From the NCBI GenBank assembly GCA_002733765.1, contig NVWU01000011.1:117021-181020 (forward strand): a stretch of DNA of 64,000 nucleotides. Reading direction: 5' to 3'. Under the pieces are notes generated by a model. It searched no databases. It saw nothing but the letters and a program-made list of their open reading frames with translations, and had not been told where the DNA came from. Position numbers and translations under genes: made by a program. Each line of letters begins with the position of its first letter. The first letter of the stretch is position 1. The DNA is from Colwellia sp. GTDB lineage: Bacteria > Pseudomonadota > Gammaproteobacteria > Enterobacterales > Alteromonadaceae. Shown here one piece after another: positions 35,997-44,849 of the stretch.

Positions 35997-38105
35997 TTAC
36001 TTATTACGGATAACACGTTGTACATCAACCATCACCTTGATTTTTCGAATGATGTTAGCTAAGTGAATACGATCACGGCAGGTGATTTCCATATCAATAA
36101 TATAAAGGCCCGCTTCTTTTTCACCCGAATTCAAGGTATGGACATTGGAACCACACTTGGCGATAACGTTAGTTAGCTGTGCTAAGGCTCCTTGATGGTT
36201 AATTATTTCTACTCGAAGTTTGGCAATAAACTCTTTATCAATATCGCGATCCCATTTTACCGGAAATAAAGCACCAGGCTCATGGCCTTTAATGTTTGTA
36301 CAACCTTGTTGGTGCACCATTAAGCCTTTTCCTGGGCTTAAATAGGCTAAAATTGAATCCCCTGGAATAGGGCGACAACATTTGCCATAACTAACTAACA
36401 TACCCTCAGTACCCTTAATCGGCATTTTGGCTTTATTGCTTGTTGGCGTGAACTCACTGTCTTCAGTAAACTCATCGGTAAGTCGTCGGGCTATACCAAT
36501 ACTTAACGCATTACCTAAGCCAATATCAGTTAATAAGCCATCGAAATCTTTATTGCCACTTTGCTGTATTACCGCGTCGATTTTATCTTTACTTATATCT
36601 TCAAGTGAGACGTTACCTAACGCGTGGCTTAATAAGCGTAACCCCAGTGCTTTTGATTCGGTTTTTTCACGACTACGCAAGTAGGTTCTTATTTGTAAAC
36701 GCGCTTTTGCCGTTACGACAAAGTTGAGCCAAGTAGCGTTAGGCCTAGCTGCGGCAGACGTTATTACCTCAATCGTTTGTCCAGAATCTAATGCTCGGCT
36801 CAAGGGATAAGGCTTACGATCAACTTTTACGCCTACGCATGAATTACCAACATCTGTGTGTACTGCATAGGCAAAATCAACCGCAGTAGCGCCCATCGGT
36901 AATTCTATAATACGTCCATCAGGAGTAAAGACATAAATTTCTTCTGGAAATAGATCGGATTTTACATTTTCAATAAATTCAAATGAACTGCCTGCACTTT
37001 GTTGCAATTCGAGCAAGCTTTGCATCCAACGACGAGCTTTCATTTGAGCGGTGGTATCGACGTTACCTCCACCTTCTTTATATAACCAATGAGCAGCAAC
37101 ACCTTTGTCGGCCATTTGCTCCATATCTTGGGTTCTGATTTGTATCTCAACCGGGATCCCATGAGGGCCAATGAGCGACGTATGTAGCGAACGATAGCCA
37201 TTGGTTTTAGGAATAGCGATATAATCTTTGAAGCGACCGTCAATGGGTTTAAATAAATTATGCATAGCGCCTAATGCACGATAACAGTCGTCTATTTTAT
37301 CGCCAACAATAACGCGAAAGGCGTATATATCCATAACTTCATTGAACATCAACTCTTTACTAAGCATTTTACGGTAAATAGAGTATAGGTGTTTTTCTCT
37401 ACCAATAATTTGAGCGTCAATATTACTTTCAGATAAGCGTGCCGATATTTCTGTTTGGATATTATTAATAATGGTTTTTCGATTACCACGAGCGCTACTT
37501 ACTGCTGATTTTAGTGCTCTTGAACGCATAGGATAAAGCGCCTCAAAGCCAAGTAATTCTAATTCATTTTTAATATCATGAATACCAAGGCGGTTGGCAA
37601 TGGGAGCATAAATTTCCAGCGTTTCACGGGCTATACGACGGCGCTTATCTGGGCGTAAAGCTCCAAGAGTACGCATGTTATGGGTTCTATCAGCTAATTT
37701 GATTAAAATGACGCGGATATCTTGCACCATCGCCAAAACCATTTTACGGAAGTTTTCCGCTTGCATTTCTTCTTTATTTTCGAATTTTAGCTTGTCGAGT
37801 TTACTGACTCCCTCAACGAGCTCTGCAACGGTATGACCAAATAATTCTGCTAACTCATCTTTAGTAACCGAAGTGTCTTCTATCACGTCATGAAGTAGTG
37901 CCGCCATTAAGGTTTCATGGTCTAGATTCATTTGGGCTAAATTAAGTGCTACAGCAACAGGATGGGTAATATAAGGATCACCGCTTGAGCGCATTTGACC
38001 ATCGTGCGCATTTTTTGCGACAACATAGGCATGTTTGAGCAAGTCTACTTGCTCTTTTGATAGGTACGTCGAGCTTAATTCTTTTAATGGTTCAAATAGA
38101 TACAC
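35997..38105 (-). CDS. spoT: Bifunctional (p)ppGpp synthase/hydrolase SpoT
   Basis: Stringent-response enzyme. The 702-residue product has an HD hydrolase domain (about 20-190) with an intact HD pair in LLHDVIEDTS (72-73), a synthetase domain (about 220-370, REKHLYSIYRKM and DYIAIPKTNGYRSLHT), a TGS domain (about 387-450, EIYVFTPDGRIIELP) and a C-terminal ACT domain. The intact HD motif marks it as SpoT rather than RelA. A 401-base gap with a terminator and a palindromic repeat separates it from rpoZ, so it probably has its own promoter. Confidence 0.97.
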   Translation of the reverse strand: MYLFEPLKELSSTYLSKEQVDLLKHAYVVAKNAHDGQMRSSGDPYITHPVAVALNLAQMNLDHETLMAALLHDVIEDTSVTKDELAELFGHTVAELVEGVSKLDKLKFENKEEMQAENFRKMVLAMVQDIRVILIKLADRTHNMRTLGALRPDKRRRIARETLEIYAPIANRLGIHDIKNELELLGFEALYPMRSRALKSAVSSARGNRKTIINNIQTEISARLSESNIDAQIIGREKHLYSIYRKMLSKELMFNEVMDIYAFRVIVGDKIDDCYRALGAMHNLFKPIDGRFKDYIAIPKTNGYRSLHTSLIGPHGIPVEIQIRTQDMEQMADKGVAAHWLYKEGGGNVDTTAQMKARRWMQSLLELQQSAGSSFEFIENVKSDLFPEEIYVFTPDGRIIELPMGATAVDFAYAVHTDVGNSCVGVKVDRKPYPLSRALDSGQTIEVITSAAARPNATWLNFVVTAKARLQIRTYLRSREKTESKALGLRLLSHALGNVSLEDISKDKIDAVIQQSGNKDFDGLLTDIGLGNALSIGIARRLTDEFTEDSEFTPTSNKAKMPIKGTEGMLVSYGKCCRPIPGDSILAYLSPGKGLMVHQQGCTNIKGHEPGALFPVKWDRDIDKEFIAKLRVEIINHQGALAQLTNVIAKCGSNVHTLNSGEKEAGLYIIDMEITCRDRIHLANIIRKIKVMVDVQRVIRNK

Positions 38106-38145
38106 CTATCACTCCGAATTGATGGTAACAACTAGAAAAAATGAA

Positions 38146-38192
38146 TATACCCGTTCAAGCTGGATTCTGTATCTTTAAGTGGAACGGGTATA
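38146..38192. repeat. 47-bp palindromic repeat, copy 2
   Basis: Same outline as 12076-12122: TATACCCGTTC ... GGAACGGGTATA, with several changes in the centre and one broken pair in the arms. It lies about 40 bases upstream of the spoT start. Confidence 0.88.
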
Positions 38193-38427
38193 GATAAGTA
38201 TAGAATACGTGGCTTTGCGCCAAATGCAAAGTAATACCAATCAAATTAACTCAGTGATTTATTTAAATGGTCTAAATATTCAATAACACTATTACTTTAA
38301 GCATAAATAGACAGCTATTGCTTAATGAAGCACTTTATTTTTGAAAATTTATTTCTATAAAGTTTGAACCATTAGTCAATCTAATTAGTATAAATGATGA
38401 AGCGATTTAGAGTGGAGTAAGGGGTAA

Positions 38428-38482
38428 TAAAAAACGCATAATTTTTCTCTATTGGTTACAGAGAGAAGTTATGCGTTTAAAG
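38428..38482 (-). terminator. rpoZ terminator
   Basis: Long hairpin AAACGCATAA...TTCTCT with AGAGAGAAG...TTATGCGTTT, followed on the minus strand by a T-rich tract. It lies directly downstream of rpoZ. Confidence 0.82.
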
Positions 38483-38506
38483 GATAAATCAAGTGTGGTT
38501 ACTTGT

Positions 38507-38794
38507 TTAACCTAATTCTTGTGTTTGACTACCAACAATTGCCGCAACGGCATCTAATTCAGCATTATCTCGCTGAATTTGTGCTTGGCGATCTGATGTA
38601 TCCATTACAGCATCGGTAATTAAACCTGCTTCAATTTCACGTAAAGCCAATACGGTTGGTTTGTCATTTTCGACGTCAACCAAAGGTTCTTTACCACCCG
38701 TTGCAATTTGACGAGCACGACGTGATGCAACTAACACCAAATCAAAACGATTACCAATTTTCTCTACAGCATCTTCAACAGTTACGCGAGCCAT
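38507..38794 (-). CDS. rpoZ: RNA polymerase omega subunit
   Basis: Small subunit that helps assemble beta-prime into RNA polymerase and forms part of the ppGpp site. The 95-residue product [20 protein letters not shown]... contains the conserved VASRRARQI and [13 protein letters not shown] motifs. GAGTGACC before the ATG gives a weak ribosome site. It lies between gmk and spoT as in E. coli, but ends in its own terminator. Confidence 0.97.
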   Translation of the reverse strand: MARVTVEDAVEKIGNRFDLVLVASRRARQIATGGKEPLVDVENDKPTVLALREIEAGLITDAVMDTSDRQAQIQRDNAELDAVAAIVGSQTQELG

Positions 38795-38976
38795 TTGGTC
38801 ACTCCAACTAAATTTATAAAATAGTGCTGCATTTTACTGATCGATAGGTCATTTAGCAAGTAAAAGACTTTGTTCTGGCAAAAATCGTCGTGCTTTAATT
38901 TTTTATTATCTTGAACTTCTTATTCAGCGGCTAAATAATTGTTTAATTTCCGCTGAGGGGAAGCAACTTAATATGA

Positions 38977-39600
38977 TTAACAAATTAACTCATCTAATAA
39001 AACGCTATGTTGTGCAACTTGTTGATTACGTCTTAACCGTTGATTGTTAACTATGGTGGTTAAGTCAATTAAGGCCTGCTTAAAATCATCATTAATAATA
39101 ATGTAATCAAACTCTTGAAAGTGTGAACATTCACCTTGTGCTTTAGACATTCTGCTCGCGATAACGGCTTCACTATCTTGTCCTCTGCCTCGTAAACGAT
39201 TTTCTAAGGTTTGTTTTGAGGGAGGGCTAATAAATATAGTGGTAACGGCAGGTTTTTTTATCCGCACTTGTTGCGCCCCTTGCCAGTCGATATCAAGAAA
39301 AACATCGATGCCTTGAGCAAGCTGATCATCTATGGCTGCCTCTGAGGTACCATAATAATTATCAAAAACTTCAGCATATTCATAAAAAGCATTTTTTTCA
39401 ATTTGCTTTTTGAACGTTGCAATGGAAACAAAGTGATAATGTTTACCTTCCTGTTCGCCCAGGCGAGGAGCTCGTGTCGTATGCGAAACCGATACTTGCA
39501 TAGGCCGGTTTGATTTCTGTTCTAATAATGCATTGATCAGGCTTGATTTGCCGGCACCGCTAGGCGCAGAAAGAATAAATAAATTACCAGGTACAGTCAC
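38977..39600 (-). CDS. gmk: Guanylate kinase
   Basis: Phosphorylates GMP/dGMP to GDP/dGDP. The 207-residue product has the P-loop [12 protein letters not shown] (about 10-21), the GMP-binding [32 protein letters not shown], and the lid region [13 protein letters not shown]. Length equals E. coli Gmk. It is followed by rpoZ on the same strand after 182 bases. Confidence 0.96.
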   Translation of the reverse strand: MTVPGNLFILSAPSGAGKSSLINALLEQKSNRPMQVSVSHTTRAPRLGEQEGKHYHFVSIATFKKQIEKNAFYEYAEVFDNYYGTSEAAIDDQLAQGIDVFLDIDWQGAQQVRIKKPAVTTIFISPPSKQTLENRLRGRGQDSEAVIASRMSKAQGECSHFQEFDYIIINDDFKQALIDLTTIVNNQRLRRNQQVAQHSVLLDELIC

Positions 39601-39679
39601 AGTATTTCCCTTTGTATTGTATTTTTTGTTGTACTCAATGCCATTTTAGATCCAGTTTAGAATTACATGTGTAGAAGCG

Positions 39680-40867
39680 TTAAAGTACTTTAGCAATTGA
39701 TTGCGCTAAGTAGTCAACATTACGGTTAGCAATACCTGCAATACTTATACGGCTAGAATCCACCATATAAATACTATATTTGTCCTGTAGTTGTTGAACT
39801 TGTGCAGGTGTTATCCCTAAGAAAGAGAACATACCGCTTTGACGAGTAATAAAGCTAAAATCACGTGTTATACCGTTTTCTTTAAGTTTGTCTACTAATA
39901 ACTGACGGTTACCGTTAATACGGTCACGCATTTCTTTTAATTCACTGTGCCACTCAGTGGTTAATTCTGAGGAGCTTAAAATGGTTTCAACGAGTGCAGC
40001 ACCATGTGCAGGTGGCATAGAGTATATGCCGCGAATCACATAAGCTAATACTGAAGCGACTAAATCAGCACTATTGCTGGTCTCTGCAATTAATGTACAA
40101 GCACCAATACGTTCACGATATAAACCAAAGTTTTTAGAGCATGAAGTACAGACGATCATTTCTTTTACATTTTCAGCTAATAATCTTAAACCGTAAGCAT
40201 CTTCGTCTAAACCAGAGTCAAAACCCTGATACGCCATATCAACTAATGGGGTAAAACCAACACCTTTTGCCACTTCCGCAACTTGTTGCCATTGCTCATT
40301 AGTTAAGTCCATACCGCTGGGGTTATGACAACAAGCGTGTAGCAATACCGCATCATCGCTAGATACCTTTTTTAGTTGCGCTAACATACCATCAAAGTCT
40401 AAGGTTTTATTTTCGTAATCATAATATGGATAAGTTTTAATCGTTAGACCAGCGGCTTCAAAAACAGCGTTATGGTTAGCCCATGTTGGATTTGAAACCC
40501 AAATAGTTGCACCTGCTTTGCAAGAATGAATAAACTCAGCAGCGACACGTAAAGCACCTGTACCACCGGGTGTTGAAAATGTGCGAGTACGGTTTTCTAG
40601 TAAAACTTTATGATGACCAAAAATTAGTTTGCTCATTTCTTCATTAAATAAAGCCGAGCCTGTTGGGCCAATATAAACTTTACTTGTTTCGGTATCAGTA
40701 CGATACCGTTCGGCTTTTTTTACGCAGCTAAGCACGGTAGTGTCACCGGCTTCATTTTTATAAACGCCAACACCCAAATCGATCTTTTTTGGGTTAGTAT
40801 CTTCTCGGTATTTAGCTATTAGGCCTAAAATAGGATCGGCAGGTAAAGCTTTTAAGCTAGCAAACAT
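39680..40867 (-). CDS. Aspartate/aromatic amino-acid aminotransferase
   Basis: PLP-dependent class I transaminase of the AspC/TyrB group. The 395-residue product has the substrate/PLP features DLGVGVYKNEAGDT near the start, ACCHNPSGMDLT (about 190), DMAYQGFDSG, and the Schiff-base lysine in CTSCSKNFGLYRER (about 245). The C-terminal substrate arginine appears in SRISIAGI. AspC and TyrB cannot be separated reliably by eye, so no symbol is given. It seems monocistronic. Confidence 0.92.
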   Translation of the reverse strand: MFASLKALPADPILGLIAKYREDTNPKKIDLGVGVYKNEAGDTTVLSCVKKAERYRTDTETSKVYIGPTGSALFNEEMSKLIFGHHKVLLENRTRTFSTPGGTGALRVAAEFIHSCKAGATIWVSNPTWANHNAVFEAAGLTIKTYPYYDYENKTLDFDGMLAQLKKVSSDDAVLLHACCHNPSGMDLTNEQWQQVAEVAKGVGFTPLVDMAYQGFDSGLDEDAYGLRLLAENVKEMIVCTSCSKNFGLYRERIGACTLIAETSNSADLVASVLAYVIRGIYSMPPAHGAALVETILSSSELTTEWHSELKEMRDRINGNRQLLVDKLKENGITRDFSFITRQSGMFSFLGITPAQVQQLQDKYSIYMVDSSRISIAGIANRNVDYLAQSIAKVL

Positions 40868-41036
40868 GACTGAAATTTACCTTATACTTTAAAAGTTCAA
40901 TGTTAATAAATTAAACTCTTTAATTGAAAGAAACGCTGAAGAGGCAAGCATAGCTCAAAATAGCGTCAAAATTAAGGTTTTTCTACGTATAATTATCGAC
41001 TAATTTTCCCCGTATATGGCTAAGTCTTTATCAGAA

Positions 41037-41747
41037 CTAAAAATTATTAGTTATCGCTGCAATCAAACCAATCAAACCGCCAAAAATCCCACCCCAAATG
41101 ACTAACCAACCTAAATGTTTTTTGATCATTGTTTGAATGATTTCTTTTACTAATTGTGGCGTTAATTCATTAAGACGCTTTTCTATAATGTCGCTAACTT
41201 TTTCCTGCATATTAGCAATCATATTGGGTTGTTCTAATTCGTCGCGTAATAAAGCGTTAAACTGTTCGCTTTGGCTTATCTCTTGAATTGAGACTTTCAT
41301 TTTTTCAATAAATGGCTCTTTCATTGGTTGTAGTGCTTCAGTGCCGCCGACCATTGCTAACATGGGGGCAAATGATGAATTTTCTATCACCGATACTAAA
41401 CTGTCAAAGGCAGGTGATAAGTCTATTTTTTCTATCACCGGACTTAAATTAATAGGGGAGGCACCACTTGAGTTACTGGATAAAAAACGGTCTATATTTT
41501 CTTTGGTAAAAAACTGTTCCATCATTAGTTGACGAATGGCTAGTTTAAAGTCTTCAAACCGTGCAGGAATAACGCCTGAACCGTATAATCCGGGTACTTT
41601 TTCAAAAAGCATGTGGATCGCTAGCCAATTAGTGATAGCGCCAGATAATGCAAATAAACCGACAGTAAAGATGAGATGCTGTTCTAAAATATAGCCGATA
41701 AGTGTTGTAATAAAGGCGATTAAATTGGTGATGATACTTTTATTCAC
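41037..41747 (-). CDS. DUF445 family membrane protein
   Basis: Unknown function. The 236-residue product has an N-terminal pair of membrane helices (about 5-45), the family hallmark NWLAIHMLFEKVPGLYGSGVIPARFEDFK (given here by its ends, about 41-70), a long helical middle, and a C-terminal Gly-rich membrane helix (WGGIFGGLIGLIAAI). Typical DUF445/YheB-like architecture in which the conserved segment is followed by amphipathic helices. No operon partner. Confidence 0.85.
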   Translation of the reverse strand: MNKSIITNLIAFITTLIGYILEQHLIFTVGLFALSGAITNWLAIHMLFEKVPGLYGSGVIPARFEDFKLAIRQLMMEQFFTKENIDRFLSSNSSGASPINLSPVIEKIDLSPAFDSLVSVIENSSFAPMLAMVGGTEALQPMKEPFIEKMKVSIQEISQSEQFNALLRDELEQPNMIANMQEKVSDIIEKRLNELTPQLVKEIIQTMIKKHLGWLVIWGGIFGGLIGLIAAITNNF

Positions 41748-42196
41748 TAAATATTCCGTATGTTGAATGCGCTTGGCTATAAACGCTATGATAGCATTGA
41801 ATTTACTTCGCTAAAATAATGATAATTATGATTTATTCAACATCTAAAAAATTGTTCATTTTAATTGCTTTTATGTTGATGGTTATCTACGGAGCAGATA
41901 ACCCTACAAGTAATAAATGGTGTGCGCTAGATTCCACTAATACCGTATTACTAACGTTGAAAGTGCCGAATCAATAACTTTTAAAGAGCGGTTAATGAAA
42001 CGTCGCGTCATGAGATAGTGCTTTTTTCTATAAAAACCACCATCAGTATAAGATGCTTGCCAAGTAGCAATAAAAAGTAGATTCGTAAAAGGTTAAATTT
42101 AGATGTGGTGCAACTATTCAGCTAGGTGTACAGTTTAATAATTAACTATTGTGAATGATGATGTATCCACTCATACAAACTATAAAGGAATAAAGT
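41748..42196. other. Spacer upstream of the formylglutamate amidohydrolase-like gene
   Basis: 449 bases with only a weak small open frame at 41828-41977. No terminator or repeat was recognised. Confidence 0.45.
41828..41977 (+). CDS. Possible small membrane or secreted peptide, 49 residues
   Basis: An ATG frame encoding MIYSTSKKLFILIAFMLMVI followed by a short polar tail. The N-terminus looks like a signal peptide or membrane anchor. There is no good ribosome site and no family I recognise. It may be a chance frame. Confidence 0.25.
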   Translation: MIYSTSKKLFILIAFMLMVIYGADNPTSNKWCALDSTNTVLLTLKVPNQ

Positions 42197-43027
42197 ATGA
42201 TATTTTTATCAGAACAAGAAATACTCAATAAAATTGCCCAACGAGCACTTTTCACCGCAACCATTGATGGTGGCGCTTTTACCCTAAAAATTGATAAATA
42301 TGTGCCGGCGATGTCAGCAGCTATTCATAATGGTAGTGCACTGAGAAGTGAACTCATTGCTAATTGTTTACTTAATAAAAATCAGCGCTATTATGAAGAA
42401 GACCCACACACGGGCAGTTTTATCGCAGATCAAGCTATTACATTGATTGCTCATGATTCTCGTTATGAATATGATTTAAATCGCAATACCGATGATTGTG
42501 TTTATGAAACAGCATGGGGCGTAGACGTATGGCGTCAGCCCTTATCGAGTGAAGCGATAGCTAAGAGTAAAGCTAAACATGCACAGTTTTACCGCATTGT
42601 TGCAGCCATTGTCGAAGCCCTACAAGCAGATTTTGGTGAATGCATTGTTTATGATAATCATTCTTATAATTATAAGCGACATGAACGCCAAGACTTACCG
42701 GTATTAAACTTAGGCACAACATCAGTTAAAAGTAACAGGTGGCGGCCTGTTATTGATACATGGCTATCAACATTACAGGCTATGAATGTTGATGGCATTG
42801 AAGTAACTGCAGCTGAAAATGACATCTTTTTTGGTAAAGGTTATTTAGCTGCTTTTTGTCATGGCAATTATGATGGGGTGTTAGTTTTAGCCACCGAAGC
42901 AAAAAAGGTATTCATGGATGAACTAACGGGTGAAGCCGATAGTATTGTGCTACCTTCTTTGCAAAAAGCATATAATGAAAGTATTACCCAGCATACTCAA
43001 GCTTACCTCAAAAAATTTCATGGTTAA
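42197..43027 (+). CDS. N-formylglutamate amidohydrolase family protein
   Basis: Zinc-hydrolase-like protein of the FGase family (HutG-related by fold). The 276-residue product has HDSRYEYDLNRNTDD (about 95-109), in which the His/Asp and the DLNR motif are family marks, IVYDNHSYNYKRHERQD (about 150-166), and GYLAAFCHGNYDGVLVLATEAKK near the C-terminus (given by its ends, about 217-239). No histidine-utilisation genes are nearby, so a role in histidine breakdown is not supported; members also occur in poorly known peptide or amidohydrolase contexts. GGAATAAAGT precedes the ATG. Confidence 0.75.
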   Translation: MIFLSEQEILNKIAQRALFTATIDGGAFTLKIDKYVPAMSAAIHNGSALRSELIANCLLNKNQRYYEEDPHTGSFIADQAITLIAHDSRYEYDLNRNTDDCVYETAWGVDVWRQPLSSEAIAKSKAKHAQFYRIVAAIVEALQADFGECIVYDNHSYNYKRHERQDLPVLNLGTTSVKSNRWRPVIDTWLSTLQAMNVDGIEVTAAENDIFFGKGYLAAFCHGNYDGVLVLATEAKKVFMDELTGEADSIVLPSLQKAYNESITQHTQAYLKKFHG

Positions 43028-43071
43028 TGAGCAAAATAGGCGAGTAAAGAGTGTTTTATGCTCGTCTATTC
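43028..43071. terminator. Probable bidirectional terminator
   Basis: AATAGGCGAG pairs with CTCGTCTATT with one wobble, between the convergent amidohydrolase-like gene and greB. The T tract is weak on both sides. Confidence 0.45.
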
Positions 43072-43554
43072 TTAAGTGTTATTTTCATATGTTATTGAGT
43101 TAATACACCACTCTTTTTCGCCTTCAGGCGTCATTACGCCAATGTCATCATCAACTTCTTTTTTTATAAGCGCTCGTGCCATTGGTGAATCTATTGAAAT
43201 ATAGCTTTTAGCATCCCCGTAAATTTCTTCGGGGCCGACAATTCTAAACTTTTTAATATCGCCCACTTCATTTTCAATTTCTACCCAAGCACCAAAGAAC
43301 ACTTTGCCCTCTTGTTGCGGTGAGTAATCAACAATTTTTAGATCGGGCAACAGTTTTCTTAAATATCTTACTCTGCGGTCTATTTGGCGTAAAACACGCT
43401 TGTTAAAGTGATAATCAGCATTTTCAGAACGATCACCTAAACTTGCTGCCCAAGAAACAATCTTTGTTATTTCTGGTCGCTTAACCTTCCATAGGTGATC
43501 ATGTTCTTTTTGTAGCTTTTCATAACCAGCGCGGGTAATTAATTTAGTTTTCAC
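43072..43554 (-). CDS. greB: Transcription elongation factor GreB
   Basis: Binds the secondary channel of RNA polymerase and stimulates cleavage of backtracked RNA. The 160-residue product has an N-terminal coiled coil with the acidic tip ASLGDRSENADYHF (the functional Asp41 and Glu44), and a C-terminal FKBP-like domain with DSPMARALIKKEVDD. The TKLITRAGYEKLQ start and LGDRSENADYHFNK favour GreB over GreA. Confidence 0.93.
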   Translation of the reverse strand: MKTKLITRAGYEKLQKEHDHLWKVKRPEITKIVSWAASLGDRSENADYHFNKRVLRQIDRRVRYLRKLLPDLKIVDYSPQQEGKVFFGAWVEIENEVGDIKKFRIVGPEEIYGDAKSYISIDSPMARALIKKEVDDDIGVMTPEGEKEWCINSITYENNT

Positions 43555-43633
43555 AACATTAACTCGTTATTAAAAAATTGTTAACCTAGAAAGTTATCAT
43601 GATACACCTAGATGGTATTATACCAAATAAAAT

Positions 43634-43673
43634 AATTTTCGCTGAATGATCAATTCATTACTTCAATTGGTAT
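43634..43673 (-). repeat. 40-bp dispersed repeat, copy 2
   Basis: Reverse complement of 7241-7280 with a single difference. It lies in the short spacer between the divergent greB and esterase genes. Confidence 0.8.
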
Positions 43674-43713
43674 TACACTAAAGTGCCATTGAAAAGTTCA
43701 TTAAAAGTCAGTC

Positions 43714-44691
43714 ATGATAAACAAAACTTATTTGAGTAAACAACGTATGTCGATATTAAAACCACTGGTAACCTTTTTGCTAACCTTAGGGGTTAGCTTA
43801 TCTTCACAAGCTGATTTTCTTAAACTAGAAAAATTTGGGGCTAATCCGGGTGATCTTGAAGCCAGTTATTTTACGCCTGATATTGAAAATCCTGCTTTGG
43901 TAGTACTGTTACATGGCTGTGCTCAACAGGGAGATGAACTTGCCTTACAGAGTGGTTTATTCGGTTTGGCAAAAAAATATAATTTTGCTTTATTACTACC
44001 ACAACAAGGCTTGAATAATAATATTACACGCTGTTTTAATTGGTATTCAGCAGATGATTTCACTAGAGATTCAGGTGAAAGTTTATCAATAAAAAATATG
44101 ATAAGCCGATTAAAAGAACAATTGGGTAGTAAAGAGGTCTATATTATTGGGTTATCAGCTGGCGGTGCTATGGCAAGTGGCATGTTAGCTAATTATCCGG
44201 CATTGTTTACTGCTGGTGCGGTGGTGGCGGGTATCCCTTTTCCTTGTGCTGACGGCTTAATTACGGGTATTTCATGTATGAGAAATGGTCCGTCACAAAC
44301 TGTTGATGAATTGGTAACACTAGTAGAAAAAATCAATCCAAAACAAAAAACTTGGCCGAAACTGTCAGTTTGGACGGGGAAAAACGATAGTATTGTTAAC
44401 CCTCTGAATTCATCTATGCTTGCTCAACAATGGGCTAATTTATCAGCCTTAGAGAGCAATCCCATTATTAATCATAAGTCAGGCTACACCGTTACTCTTT
44501 GGCAAAACTCAGCTAAAGAAACACAAGTAGAGTTGATTGAAGTGAGTAATCTTGGTCATGGCATTATGGTCAATCCGCATGTTGAAAATGGTGGAGAGGT
44601 ATCAGACTATGTATTAGCCTCGCCAATAAGTACCGTAAAACATGTCATTGACTTTTGGCAGTTATCTTTATCAATAAACCGAAACAAATAA
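43714..44691 (+). CDS. Secreted PHB-depolymerase-like esterase
   Basis: Alpha/beta-hydrolase of the extracellular polyhydroxybutyrate depolymerase/feruloyl-esterase type. The 325-residue product has a signal peptide (SILKPLVTFLLTLGVSLSSQA); the ATG at 43747 (residue 12) may be the true start. Next come the oxyanion region VLLHGCAQQ (about 67-75), nucleophile elbow GLSAGGAMASG (about 146-156), a paired-cysteine segment, and a late His in SNLGHGIMV. The substrate is unknown; esters of polymers or plant phenolics are possibilities for the family. It precedes a TonB receptor gene by 158 bases. Confidence 0.85.
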   Translation: MINKTYLSKQRMSILKPLVTFLLTLGVSLSSQADFLKLEKFGANPGDLEASYFTPDIENPALVVLLHGCAQQGDELALQSGLFGLAKKYNFALLLPQQGLNNNITRCFNWYSADDFTRDSGESLSIKNMISRLKEQLGSKEVYIIGLSAGGAMASGMLANYPALFTAGAVVAGIPFPCADGLITGISCMRNGPSQTVDELVTLVEKINPKQKTWPKLSVWTGKNDSIVNPLNSSMLAQQWANLSALESNPIINHKSGYTVTLWQNSAKETQVELIEVSNLGHGIMVNPHVENGGEVSDYVLASPISTVKHVIDFWQLSLSINRNK

Positions 44692-44849
44692 AATAGACAT
44701 GTAAAACAATGGGTTGAGTATGGCACTATAGTGCTAATTATTTTTTTAAATTAATACGATACAGTGTTATTAGTTGGCAAAACAGTTTCACTAACAAAAT
44801 AAAAATGCACTAACTACTAACATTATACAATTATTAATAAGGGTTCCCC

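Larger units (their letters stand above)
38106..38506. other. rpoZ-spoT spacer
   Basis: Contains palindromic repeat copy 2 at 38146-38192, an ATACCAATCAAATTAA stretch near 38233 that resembles other intergenic repeats, and the rpoZ terminator at 38428-38482. No gene is visible. Confidence 0.6.

Noticed and set aside
38899..38954. TCAGCGG/CCGCTGA inverted repeat after gmk as a terminator
   Set aside because: The stem is short, the loop long and there is no T tract on the gmk strand.
42197..43027. Calling the amidohydrolase-like gene hutG
   Set aside because: No other histidine-utilisation gene is near and the family includes other functions.
44692..44849. A riboswitch or Fur box in front of the TonB receptor
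   Set aside because: The spacer is short and AT-rich and I found neither a B12-box-like element nor a GATAATGAT-type palindrome.
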